Part shown: in pieces, positions 24,033 through 36,733 of the stretch | How positions within the stretch are numbered: position 1 is the stretch's first letter | Layout: each line of letters starts with the position of its first letter | The notes under the pieces: model-generated | Database searches by the model: none | Seen by the model: only the letters and a program-made list of their open reading frames with translations | What the model was told of the DNA's origin: nothing | Translations under genes and position numbers: made by a program | Origin: Klebsormidium nitens | Taxonomy: Eukaryota; Streptophyta; Klebsormidiophyceae; Klebsormidiales; Klebsormidiaceae | Reading direction: 5' to 3' | DNA: 64,000 bases | Assembly (NCBI GenBank): GCA_000708835.1 | Contig: DF236969.1 | Coordinates: forward strand, 1-64,000

Positions 24033-26667
24033 CTCCTCACGCGCTGAGGTTTGGAAGGACTTATGAAATGATAATGTGTTGGTTGAAATGTGGGCAGGAA
24101 AACGACAAATGTGGGCAGGAAAAGGACAGAACGGCGCCTCGATTGTGCGATTTTGGGCAGTGAAAACTTGTTGAAAACGAGCTGGGGCTAGCAGATTGGG
24201 GATAGTCAGGAGCCTCAAGCGGAGGGCTTCTTTTATGTTTCTTTGCAGCTTGAGGAACGGCACCACTTGGCTACTTATAGTGCTGGTCACGAACAGCTTT
24301 ACGGGCTAGTTGGGTAAGCAGCTGAGGGATATGAATGTTCTGAGAAGTGGTGAGTGAAGTTATACTGATTGTCAGAACCAGCGCTGTTCCATGGAATATT
24401 TGAACTCTCATGGGTGGGCATGCACTACTACTAGCAGGTACTTTGGGTTCCAGTCGAGTATCACACTCTGGTGGGGCGGCGTCACTTCGCAGCTTGTGCA
24501 TTAAGCTTAGTGGCCTGCTTTCGCGCTGCTTTCACAGGGGAGCTTCGAGAGCTTTCCAGTGTCGGTCTACAGGTAGTTCAGAGGCGCTGATGAGAGCTTT
24601 CTGGTAGTACCTTAGTACTACTAGAAGCCGGTAGGTTTTAGGTACGTTATTTTGAGTACTAATGTCTGAGCTTGTGTACAGCTGGTAAGAAGTGTACCTA
24701 CATCATAGTATGTAGCAAGCACTCGACTTGCAGTGTCCACATAGGAAATGTACGGCAGAACCTTCCAAACGAAGAGCTTCCAAGGCCGCCAGCCCGGTGC
24801 CAGGTATGCAGCTTCTTCGACCCATTCTGCGAGCGGGTCGGGGACTGCTTTGCACAGTGGAACAACCCCCTGGCCGCCGGGCCGCAAGAATCCGCATGTG
24901 CATATGCCGCCTATGTATGGCAGGCTGCCGCTGCAAAAGTAGGTACATGCTCCTAAATCCTGATAGGTAGCTTGTCGATCTATCAGGGCTGCCTACCGTA
25001 GCTAGAAACGGTTACAGGTAGTAGGTACAAAAATCAGAAATTTCCCGATATGTCTGCCGGCCGACCAGACGGTTCTTGACGGTCGTTGGAACTTCGAAGT
25101 TTCACGTATAACTTACTACGGTAGGTTTAAAACCTTTTGTTCGCGCGGCGACCGTACCAGAGAAGCGTCGACCAATCCGAAACTTGCAGCTGGAAGCTTG
25201 CGGTGACATCAGCATCGGGTCAGCAGTTCGGACTTAGTAATTGACGGCGGAGATTTGATGCGCTTCGGCGATCGACGGTCGAGACCGTCCACTTCATTTC
25301 GCCTACGATCATACTGGCAACTGCCTACCTACTTCTGTGAGATCTGTGATGATGATGCTCATGACGCTATGATCCTATGACGGGCAGTCTGAGTCGTTCA
25401 TTGTCTAGAGCTCTAGAGAGATTGCGCAATGGCTTTGGCTTGACCAAGTTGCTCTCAACACTGTAATTGCGTCACAATCCAGCCTTCTTTTCTGATGGGC
25501 TTTCAACTTCTATCCAACGCAATCTTGAAATCGAACTTGAAATCGATGCTGGTAATTAATGATATGGACCGACGGCAACAGGCAAATGATCAACGGCAGA
25601 TGACATTACGTTGCCATCAACAAAGAATTTGAACGGCCGATCGAGGTTAATCTGCACTCCGTTGGTTCGAGGTCGGTCACTCCAAAGTTTCTGAGAGCCA
25701 GAAGAAAGGAGAAGCCCGTTGCACAACGTAGTAGCCAATCAAGTCGAACTGGGAGAGCCATGAAATTGTGCACATTATTACTGATTGAAGTTCGTATGGG
25801 GACATTTGACAGAAGACACTAACTCTGGTACAGCTGCAGTACAGCAGGGCGAAGGCAATGAAGATATAGACAGCGACACGGTCCTATCACGGTCCTATAC
25901 CGTCCTCTGAATGAAATCAGAAAAACCCCATGCGGCCCGTTCGATCATATCACTATCATAAATGTTGTGCATGGCATATATTCGAGATACCGTACCTGAG
26001 TGTAGGTCTTGCCTTGAGGGCCCTCGAATATATTCAAGTTTGCTTATGTGCTGGAATTGTAGCATAGTCAGAGCTGTTGAATGCGACGAGATGAGAAGTC
26101 CCTTGCATTGCATCCAAACGGACAGGCCGATACAAAAGAATTTGGAGACGACGCTCCTTGCTTCCACTTTAGACTGATCGTGCTAGTATGCCAGACGTGT
26201 AGTAAGCTTGCAAATCGAGCGTATTTGCCCAGGCTCCTTAATGCACTCTTGCGTTCATATACTACTTGCAAGATGAGTCAACATAAACTCGATCATTGAC
26301 AGAAGCCGCTCTAAGTCGACCGTCGGCGGCCTATTTTGCTCGCAATGTGATAACGAGCTCGCAAGCCATTTTGAATAGGATCTGTCACATCAAGAGGTAT
26401 CTAACTCAGAACAGACCTAAGACGTTAGAAAAGGTATGCCAACTCCGCAAACATGTTACTTCATGTCCGAGTCCTCAAGCCAACACCCTCCAACTCTTAC
26501 GTACCAGACTCATGCCCTAAGAAGAAGTACTTGCGGTCATATCTTTCCCTTGAGTACGACTTGTCTCTACAGCTTCAAGATCCAACAAATGTCTGAATGC
26601 GAACATTTGTACAATCGGCAGTGAACTCGACAACCAACTGAGTCACCAATCGCTGCTACCAAGATGA
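24033..26667. other. Intergenic region; GTAC-rich islands, no gene seen
   Basis: This lies between the 5' end of the FSP1-like gene and the 3' end of the YjbQ-like gene (both -). It probably holds the FSP1-like promoter and the YjbQ 3' untranslated region. From about 24,600 to 25,150 the sequence is dense in GTAC and GGTAG words. I see no coding exon. Confidence 0.5.
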
Positions 26668-28306
26668 TCAAACTCCCTGCATGGTAACCACTATTTTACG
26701 CGAACTACCCCGATCTCGATGTTCACACAGCCAGATGCCCTGCCATGTGCCTAAGTTCAATTTTCCGTCCGTGATGGGAATGTTTAGCGATGCCCCGAAC
26801 ATGGACGCCTTTATGTGTGCAGGCATGTCATCTGATCCTTCAATCGTGTGCCGCCAGGGCGCCTTCTTGCCTTCGGGAACGACCGTGTTCAGGAAGGTTT
26901 CGGTGTCGTGTCTAACGTCTTCGTCATAGTTCTCGTTGACAGTCAGCGACGCGCTTGTATGCTGGAAAACACAAGAGATTGCTTGGCTCCATCATCTTGT
27001 GAAGGTTTCCGGAACGCGATGGCCCAAAGAGCTACTCATAATCTTCGCAAAGATAAAGAGAAGACCGCTTCAAGCACTCTCACTGCAGGGCGATCGAGGA
27101 AGGAAGCGGTGTCAGATACCTCACACTAGAATCAATGCAATTGTTGTGGCTCCTGATGGAGATGGTGAGGTTGCAAAATACCCAAAAACAAAGGGTTTTT
27201 TGCGCACTTGATCAGGCATGGGGAACCCAGCATCTTCAGTGCGTGCCAATAATAGGACACACGGCTTTAGACTTGGTGGCAGACACTGCTCGTATTGCTG
27301 CAATCAGTGGAGCTTGTGAGTTCGCCTTTACAGTAGACTGTTCAAATGCTATGGCCTTACCTGTAGGAAAAAGTTTGCGAGCCCTGTCTGGAACTGCTTC
27401 AGATCCCCGCTCAGATCTTTCAACACCTGCAGATTCTCACAGCTATGTCAGGACAAACGATTGTATGGTTGTAACAGTCTGTCAAGCGCAACAACTGGAT
27501 TTTGACCGACGTTGATATTCGTGCGTCAGAATGAAAAATCCGGCAGTAGAGGGTTGGAGGGGCAGCGAGCGTCTAATGAAGACAGGGTTCTTTTGTGAAA
27601 GCTACGTTCCGGCTCAATACATGACAACTACCAGTCAACTTTCAGGACATCTTGCAGCTTCAATACTGCGGAGAAGGAACCCGTTGACGAGCTCAGGAAA
27701 GTTGCTGCGACGAAACTCCCACAAGCAGCCCTGAGCTGCATGCATGATGTCACACTACGTTCTGTCAAGAAGTTTAGTATTGGTGCATACTCAAAAGTGG
27801 CCCTGGTAGGCTTGCGCAGCTGACTACATCACTATCCCAAAAGCAGCCAACCACAAAAGCGCACGTTGGTCAGCGTAAGCTGCGACAAACCTACAAACAA
27901 CCATGCTGTGCATGCGCTACAATCTGCAGAGATGAACCTCTTCAGACAACAGCTGAGCAGCTCAAATAGACAAGAGATGGAATCATGTGTATCAGCATTC
28001 TCTTACCTGATCAGTGACAAGGTGGCAGCCCCTGCTCTTCGCTGGCAGCACCACTGTTTTCTGCACCCACTTCGCAGCCATGAAAGCCTCAGTCTTTGTA
28101 TCTACAATGGGGATTCGATCTCGGATAGCTTTTTGCAGAGAGAAGGGCCTTTCTTCCACCACCTCCGGTCTGGCTACCTGAGTGCCCCGCCGCCGAGGGA
28201 CGGGCTTGACCCCAGTTTCTCCAAACAGATGATTTGATATGGAATACAAGCAGACTGCAAGAGCAAGGGTGATGAAGAAGGATTTTGGTGAAAGATAGCC
28301 CGACAT
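26668..28306 (-). CDS. YjbQ/UPF0047-family protein with N-terminal membrane anchor
   Basis: UPF0047 proteins have a conserved compact fold; bacterial YjbQ has been linked to a weak thiamine-phosphate-synthase-like activity (family knowledge), and the eukaryotic role is unsettled. Three minus-strand exons, 28306-28007, 27426-27361 and 26961-26668, join in phase 0 to 219 aa. KWVQKTVVLPAKSRGCHLVTDQ (about 79-100) opens the domain, followed by GLANFFLQ, HTSASLTVNEN (123-133), HTIEGSDDMPAHIK (160-173), LGTWQGIWLCEH (192-203) and KIVVTMQGV at the end. These are the family's signature blocks, nearly complete. Residues 8-26 (SFFITLALAVCLYSISNHLF region) are hydrophobic, predicting a signal anchor or cleaved signal, and about 50 residues then lead to the domain. 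Bacterial members lack this extension. The gene is divergent from mitochondrial EF-G. Confidence 0.93.
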
Positions 28307-28839
28307 GAAGGCGCCCCCAATTGCTAGCTAGATCCACCTGCTGATCTTTCAGAGCTACAACTCAGAAATTGGAATCCACTTGGCTTTACCCAACGCTTTT
28401 TGGGTTAGGTATTATAAGTTAGGTTTGAAGCGTCAACGGCTGTCTAGAGAGGTTCAGGTTGACAGGAGACGGCAGACGTCTGATACCGTTACCAGCCATC
28501 CCAGCCATGATCCCCCGCAAGACCGACACGAAGCTCGAAGCGCCGTCGGCGTCGGCGTCGGCATCAGACGTCCTGTTCGTGGTGACGTTGTCTATTAATA
28601 AACCCACTAGTTTGGGCAAACCAAGGCTGCCTTGAACTTTCAGCTACGTACCGGTAGATCTCCTACACAGGAGGTTCTCAAGATCAGCATGCTGCATAAG
28701 GCTAAGCCAGCACTGCAGCAGCATTCGTGATCACTGATGATGGTGGCGCAAAGCAGTTTCCTCCCGATGCTTGAAAGCCTAGGCCTGAGACGAAAGTGAC
28801 GGGTCTCCGGCCAGTCGGGCTTCCAGAGCACCGTCAGGA
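28307..28839. promoter_or_regulatory. Bidirectional promoter region, YjbQ-like (-) / mEF-G (+)
   Basis: Only 533 bp separate the two start codons, so both promoters and 5' untranslated regions must be here. A run of GTCGGC repeats and CAGACGTC words lies near 28,540-28,575. No TATA box is convincing. Confidence 0.55.
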
Positions 28840-31800
28840 ATGATGGGGCGCGTGGGGGCCCGGGGTCTCTTTGGGATCCTGGGCCGCGTGCAGAATCTGC
28901 GGTGTACTTCTCACCACTCAAATGCTGGCACAGGGCAGATAGCTTCAGGGTTGGAGAGAACTGTTGCAAACGCTAGTGGTGATTTGTCGGGGTTGTTTTG
29001 CAGAGAGGTAAGAACAAGGAAACCTTTCGTTCGGAAAAGGCAACTGCGAGTGTCTTTGAATCAGCGTTATTTTTTTTTTGCAGCGTTCTCAGCACTATCA
29101 AAGAAGTGGTGTTTCTAGGATTGTATGCTGAGTCTGTGGTAACTTCAGGCAATTGGCTTTCAGGTATCGTGCATCAACCTGATTATATTAGCACTTCCAG
29201 CTGCTAACTAGTCCGCATCTAACATCGTGCAGTTGAGTAGCGGGTCAGTTTCTGGTCGGAGCATCAGGGTCAGAGGGTTTGCAAGTTTGGCTGCACTGAA
29301 AGACGAGAAGGTGAGGCGCCTGTACTCCTGAAAATGGTCAAAGACATCAAGAGCAGCTGAAGCCCTAAAAGTCGCAATCGCACAGCTCTGTAGCCTTTTC
29401 TCATCGCGCAGCTATCCATAACCGTGCATCGTTATTCCGTGACGAACTCCTTTGTAGGGTCAATCAGTCAAGCGCCGGCACTGGATGTTTCCAGAACAGA
29501 TAGGGAAAACCTCAAAGACTTTGAGGTGTCTGAGGCATGCAACAGGGAATGTACCATGTTAATGCCGTACAACAATTCCATCATGGAAATTTTTTGAGAT
29601 GGCTTTTTGGAAAGGGAAAGGACTAGTCCAGTGCGCCGGCGATGCATCCTTGGCATGCCTTGACCAACAGTGGCATCGTAAGTGCAAGCGTTGTACATCT
29701 CTGTGTCTTGCAACTTTTTAAATTTTGAGGCCTCTTCTAGTGATCTCTTGTATGATGTACAATACTTGCGACTTGAGGCCCGGCGGAACCTGCTTGATAG
29801 GGCCCCCTTTGTATCGGTTCCCTTGTCAATCTCCAAGGCATTGCTTTTCCAGAGTCATTGAAGTGAGCGAAACAGAGGCCAGGTGTAAGCTCTCTGTTCA
29901 GTGACCAAGTAATCTACCCTGGCAACTTCCGTTCGTTGCGTCCAAATACCGCGTCAAAAGAGACCTATCATTACGCTAGATATGGTACTTTCTGGTCTGG
30001 AAACGAGGTTTTAAAATTGCAATTGTGAGGAATGTTTCCTTTCCCACTTCAGGAAGCATGGCGATCAGAGATGGAGAAGATTCGCAACATTGGCATTAGC
30101 GCCCACATCGACTCTGGCAAGACCACGTTGACTGAGCGGATTCTATTCTATACGGGGCGGATCCATGAGATTCATGAGGTAAGGCTGTGGTTGCCTTTAC
30201 TCTTTTCAAGAATACCTCTTCATCATTTCCTGTGGTCCATTTGCTGCTATGATTTATGTGCTACAAAAGTCGCATGTTTTGATTCAGAAGGTGCGTTACA
30301 AGTGGAAGGGAGAATTTGATTGCACTGGTATATTCTTTCCTGGTAGACTCGCTGAACACGCGTCAAGTTGAGTCCAACAGAAGTGGTGGTCAGAAAAGAG
30401 GACGAATCGAGGTATACGGCGATCAATCAGGACGAGGAAACCTTCGTGACAGTCTGCACTAAGTTCGCAAATCATGTGGCCAACTTTGATAGCTTGTAGC
30501 AGACATGAGCAAGGAAACGAGCACAGGCTCCGTACAGGCAATGACGGCTCGACTAAGCACGGATTGTTTCAGAAGTATTGTATTTAAGTGGCCAGTAAGT
30601 ATTGTAATTTCTAATAGCTGTTATGACTGTTGTGGCTCAGTCTGTCAGTGCTCGGGATGCACAGACGCCAGACGACTTTATCCAAATATTTCAAAACATG
30701 ATTTCGCAGATAAGCTCGCTGGAAGCCCAGTTCTAATTTTCATCATTTTCAGGTGAGGGGAAAGGACGGGGTGGGGGCCAAGATGGACAGCATGGAACTA
30801 GAGCGGGAAAAGGGGATCACGATCCAGTCTGCCGCAACGCACTGCACGTGGGGCGACAACCAGATCAACATCATCGACACACCAGGTGAGTGCGGAGAAT
30901 GTCGGGCAGAAAATGAGCGTTCATATCATCATTCTTCCTGATTCTTTGTGGTATAACAAATGTGTAACTCGTGTTTCTTTCATGCGTCATGCTCGTCTTC
31001 TTCCCGTGGAGGAGGGATGAAGGCGTTTTCTTTTCGTGTGGCGTCGTCAGGAGCCATCAACGTCAGGAGCCCTTTCTTCCCTCAGTTGAAGCGACCTAGT
31101 TTTCTTCGGGAGGTTCTCTCAAGTTTCTGATTGCAGGTGACCAACCTGTGTCGCAGTCCTTTCGACGCTATTTTGGTTCAGGTTCAAAGCGGGCTTGCGT
31201 GTCCAGGATTAAGTCATCACTAATTCCGCCTCAACCCCTTGTGTAGGCTAAACGAATCTGAAAAAGGAATGGAATGACTCCGGACGTGCTAAATGAAGAT
31301 TCTCGGATGCCGATAGTCCGAGATTTTCCAGGACGGTTTTTCCCAAGTTGTCTTTCCTGAATCTTGAAGTTGAGGGAAAGCGGGGCCTTTGTGTGCATGA
31401 CCGAACCCCCTCACAAGCTAGTACTTCGTACACTCATCTGACGGTCCCCAGACACTCTTCCTTTACTACCTTCTCCGACCATGTTCAAGGATCTGACAAT
31501 CCGGATGAAACGTGTGCTGCGTGTGCTGCGTCGATCTTACCGGCCACTCCTTCAATGAATCCAAATGCTTTTCTGAGGGTATTTTCGTTCTCATCCGCTC
31601 TCCCTTCCTCCCAGGTCACGTGGACTTTACGATCGAGGTGGAGCGCGCTCTGCGCGTGCTGGACGGCGCGGTGCTGGTACTTTGCAGCGTGGGGGGTGTC
31701 CAGTCGCAGTCCATCACCGTGGACCGTCAGATGAAACGCTACAGCGTGCCACGTGTCGCCTTCATCAACAAACTAGACCGAGCGGGGGCGGACCCCTGGA

Positions 31801-34800
31801 GGGTCATCAACCAGCTCAGGTAAGGAGGAGAGGTGTGGGGTCTTGGTTTAACTGCGAGTCCGCTGTATGATCTCGAAGCTGGCACGATAGTCAGCGATAC
31901 TCGATCGTCTTTACGCCTCCCTAAGGTGATTCGTCAGCGTGCAACGGCATCCTTACAGGACACTGTTTTCGTCCGCAACTGAGGAACTCTCGGTGGGGCC
32001 GTTTGGTCATAACACGTTCCAGGCCGCAGCTCCGAAAACTTCTGTGTGGCGAATATTCCTAAAAGCGATCTTTTCGGCAACCAAGCTGACCTGCATCCAA
32101 CTCTTTCCGAAAGTCGAAGACATCTCGGGCATGCTGTTTGGTCCTTAAGGCAAAGCCAGGGTCCTGTCCTTTTCCTCTAGTTCGAGCCCCCATCTTTGGC
32201 GACGAGCACATTCCTTATGATGCATCCGTCCTGTTCTGTTTCAAGACGAAGCTCCGGCGCAACTGCACGGCAGTACAGGTGCCCGTTGGCCCGAGAAGAA
32301 GTTGGAGGGCCTGGTCGATCGTATCAGCATGAAGGCCTGCTCGCATTTCTGACACTCCCGTTTCGTTCGGGCAGAACGAAGCTCCGGCACAAGTGCGCAG
32401 CGGTCCAGGTGCCTAGCGGCTACGAGAACGAACTGAAAGGCTGTGTGGATTTCATTGCCATGTAGGCCTAATCGTTCTTCTGACGCGTTTGTTCCGTTGC
32501 GTTCCGTTCTTTCCTTTCAGAACGAAGCTCCGACACAACTGCGCGGCGGTCTAGGTGCCCATCGGCCTGAAAGGCATTTCTAGGGCCCTGTCATTTCCTT
32601 CCAAACTCGATTCCCGTTGGTCGTTCTTCTGACGTATTTCATTCCGTTCCGTTGTTCCGTACAGAACGAAGCTCCGGCACAACTGCGCGGCGGTCCAAGT
32701 GCCCATTGGCCTCGAAAACGAGCTGGAAGGTCTTGTCGACCTCATCGACATGAAGGCCTACTCGTTCGACGGCGCGAGCGGGGAGACGATCCGGGAGCGG
32801 CCCATTCCGGCCGGAATGCAGGCGCTGTGCGAGGAGAAGCGGACGGAATTGATTGAGAAGCTGGCGGAGGTGGACGAGGACATGGCGGAAAAGTTCTTGG
32901 GGGAGGAGAAGGTTGACGCGCATATGCTGCAGGTAGGGCTTCTCTGCTTGTCTTCTCTGTTCCTCATCGCCCGAATACAGGTTTTGTCTGCTTGTCTTTT
33001 GTGTCTCTCTGTTTCTCGCGTTTGAATTGTGTTTCTGCTCATCTTCTCCGTATATCCTTGTCCAGACGAGGAGGGCAGCTTTTGGCAAAGGTTGATGGGG
33101 TTCAGCGTTGCATCCTTTGGGCGGGTTCGGTGTGTCAAGGGGACCGTGTCTCCTGACCCGCAATTTGTTAACGTCGCTGTGGTCTTTTCAGACCATTTGC
33201 CACGGCTGCGCTCCACCCCCCCCCAACATAATCTACCAGGCCGCCATTCAGCGGACGACCCTGATCCGGGAATCGGCGCCGCTTTTCATGGGAAACGCGT
33301 TCAAGAAGCAGTGGGTGCCGGTTTCCCTTTTGGTCGCTTGTGAACGGGAAGCTTGTAAACGTACCCATACAAATCCTTTCTTCGAGCAGGCCGCCATTCG
33401 GCGGGCAAGCCTCAGCCTACTTCTCACTCCCATGCTCATTGGCAACCCGTTGAAGAAGGACGGCGTCTAAATATCACAGGGGTAATAGAAGCAATACCCC
33501 TTCTATTACTTCCTTTCGTACCTTTCACTTATACAACCCTTTTTGATTCGTGTTAACAGGCTGCCATTCGGCGGGGGACTCTGAGCCTGAATTTCACGCA
33601 TATGTTTTGGGCAGTGCTCTCATGAACAAGGGCGTGCTGGTTTCTCCTTTTCTGTTGTTTCTTGAAGTGGAAAATTAAAGCTTACTTATACCAAACTTCT
33701 GACTCCCTTCGAACAGGCCGCGATTCGGCGGGCGATCCTGAGCCTGGATTGCATGCCCGTCTCAATGGATAGCGCGTTTGAAGAACAAGGCCGTTCTTGT
33801 TACGTCTGTTGAGACTTTTCAAGTAAAGAAGACTTTCGTAACACTTCCAACCAACCTGCTTAATCTTTCTTTCACCAGGCCGCCAAAGTCTGGAGTTCAC
33901 GCCCGTCTTCATGGGCAGCGCATTCATTAACAAGGGCGCGCTGGCTTACCTTTTCTTCCATCTTGTGAACTGAAACTTTATAATCTACGCATTCAAAACT
34001 TCTGACTTCCTTCAAACAGGCCGCAATTCGGCGGGCGACCCTGAGCCTGGAGTTCACGCCCGTCTTCATGGGCAGCGCGTTCAAGAACAAGGGCGTGCAG
34101 CTGTTACTGGACGGTGTCATCGACTTTCTGCCGGCGCCCACCGAGGTGGAGAACCACGCGCTGGACCAGAACAGGGAGGAAGCCAAGGTACGCTGACGTC
34201 AAATCTGGAAGCGGTGACGTAAGACTCGGAAACGAGCAGTCGGGCAGCCTGAGGTCGTTTGCATGGACGCCTCTGGCGGCGGACCGAAAAACTTCGTCAG
34301 TAGGGCTAGCGCCCCCCATTTCATTGCCAAGAGCGATTGTAGACAGCGAAGGGCCGTTTCTCGGCTGGCCGAAAGAGAAGAACGACAACTGTTACCAAAC
34401 CCGCTTGTGGGCACTTCATCCGTATGCGCATCTAGAGGACTCGCACGCCTCGAGCCTTCGTCCATGTGAAGTTCCAAAATTTTGTGAATTTAACATCCGA
34501 TAATATGAGGAGCCTGAGCTTGGACTCTTGGTGTTTTCCAGAATTGCAAACGATTGTCCAACAGCATTCTGGGAGTGAATAAAAAGTATCGCTATTGCTG
34601 ACGACTTAATGCAAACGTGCAAAGTCTCAAGCCAACATTTGGGCTAACCTGGCGGCATCGCCCAGGTGCCTCTGACGAGCTCTCCTAGCGGTGGGCCCGG
34701 CTTTCAAGCTGGAGGAGGGGCGCTTCGGTCAGCTGACGTACAGGCACAGTAAATGGATCCTGAAAAGGGGCGGACCTATTCTTCCTTTGGTACATGCTAA

Positions 34801-36696
34801 CCCGGATTATTTGCACAGGTTCCGCTAAGGAGTTCCCCGAGCGGCCCGCTGGTGGGCCTGGCCTTCAAGCTGGAGGAGGGGCGCTTCGGTCAGCTGACGT
34901 ACAGGCACGCTTTATTAAGCCCTTTTTCTGTAACATTCCTTCTGCTAACCCGGTTTATCTGCACAGGTTCCGCTGACGAGCTCCCCGAGCGGTCCACTTG
35001 TGGGCCTGGCGTTCAAGCTGGAGGAGGGGCGCTTCGGTCAGTTGACGTACATGCGCATCTACGAGGGCAGTCTGCGCAAGGGCGAGTTCATCACCAACTG
35101 TGTGACGGGGAAGAAGGTCAAGGTGCCGCGCCTGGTGAGCCGGCCGCTGACGCCACGGTCCAAGTCATTGCTGACGTCGTGCTACGAGTGGGGAGGGTCC
35201 TGACGTCACGGGCGTGAAAGCTCAGCGGAGGGCAGCCGCTTTGTGGTGTTTGTGCTGGAAAATTTTCTTTAAGCTATTCTCGACGACGCCACTGCAGAAA
35301 ACAAGGGAAGGAGAAAGGCTGCCTTTGATACCGACCCACCGTCAGCTTTATATCAACCAAGAAACTGTTCGTTTCTATGAGGCTGAATGCTGGTTAATTG
35401 GAAAGGGTAAGTCCTCTAATGGTTCCGCCTTTGGCCGGCCCAGTCGCTGACGTCATGCTCCGCTCTGGCCAGGTGCGCATGCATTCTGACGACATGGAGG
35501 ACGTCAGCGAGGCGCGGGGGGGGGACATCGTGGCCATGTTTGGGGTGGACTGCGCGAGCGGGGACACGTTTACCGACGGTTCTGTGAAATACACGATGAC
35601 GTCAATGAACGTCCCGGACCCGGTCATGTCGCTGGCAATCACGCCGACCAATCGGGAAGGATCTACGAATGTAAGAAAAATCAGAGGCTACCTACATGTT
35701 TGTTTGTGGTTGATTGTGTTGACGATTGTGACTTTGCCCAGAGGATTATGTATTATGATGGTTTCGGAGCAGTTATGTCTTTGGCGATAACGTTGACCAA
35801 CCAAACGGGAGCACGAATGTGAGGCGTATTTTTCTGCTGCTCTTTTCAAAGGACCTTTGATACCTTAGGTGTGAAAAGACATTAGAGTTCCAGAAGGCGT
35901 TCACTTGACGAGTCCGTCAAATGCCATGTCCTGGATTGACGTTCTCAAAAAGAAGCGCTCTCAAGAGAGATTTTGCGAAGTCACGGAATTCCAAGAGTCA
36001 GGTCCATCAAAGTCAAATTAGGCCTGTCTCGTAATCAGTGTCATCCTGCACTTCTTGCAGACTGAAAGATATCAGGAGGAGTTTCCGGCGGTTTAAGGGT
36101 GTGCCCGCTTGATCGACAAATCTGATGCGCACACTTAGTCGACGAGCTCAAACCAATAGGCTCCGCTTAATGTTGAAGAATCTTTGGTGTGTGGTCCTTT
36201 GAAAGACACGAACCCAGAAGAGACAGCTTTCAACTCATGTTTTCAAAGAGCCGGGTAATTTCGAAAAGCAAATTGAAATCTAATCACCACATATTTCCGT
36301 TCAAACTTTCAGCAACCCCGCTGACGTTACACTGCTCCCGCCCTGCGCAGTTTTCGCGCGCGCTGAATTGGTTCCAGAAGGAGGACCTGAGCAAGAGTGT
36401 TGGGCCTCATGACACACGTTTTACAAGCTCTCAGTAACCTGCTGACGTCGATCCCTGCAGTTTTCACGCGCGCTGAACCGGTTCCAGGAGGACACAACGT
36501 TCCGCGTGAGCCTGCTTCAAGAGAGCGTGACTGTCTCTCAAAAGTAGCCCCCAACTTAGTCTAGCTAGGAGGCTCAGTCACGGTGCTAAGATGCTGACGT
36601 CACACTGCTCCCGCCCTGCGCAGTTTTCGCGCGCGCTGAACCGGTTCCAGAAGGAGGACCCGACGTTCCGCGTGAGCCTGGACCCCGACAGCGGGC

Positions 36697-36733
<37 letters not shown>

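Noticed and set aside
29468-29836. Minus-strand frame of 122 codons in mEF-G intron 2, possible retroelement fragment
   Set aside because: It starts with TTG and lacks any retroelement motif I can identify.
33240-34019. Treating the mEF-G exon 7 copies as alternative or mutually exclusive exons
   Set aside because: Most carry indels or stops, lack a partner donor in phase, and decay progressively; alternative splicing is less likely than decayed duplication, though RNA data could change this.
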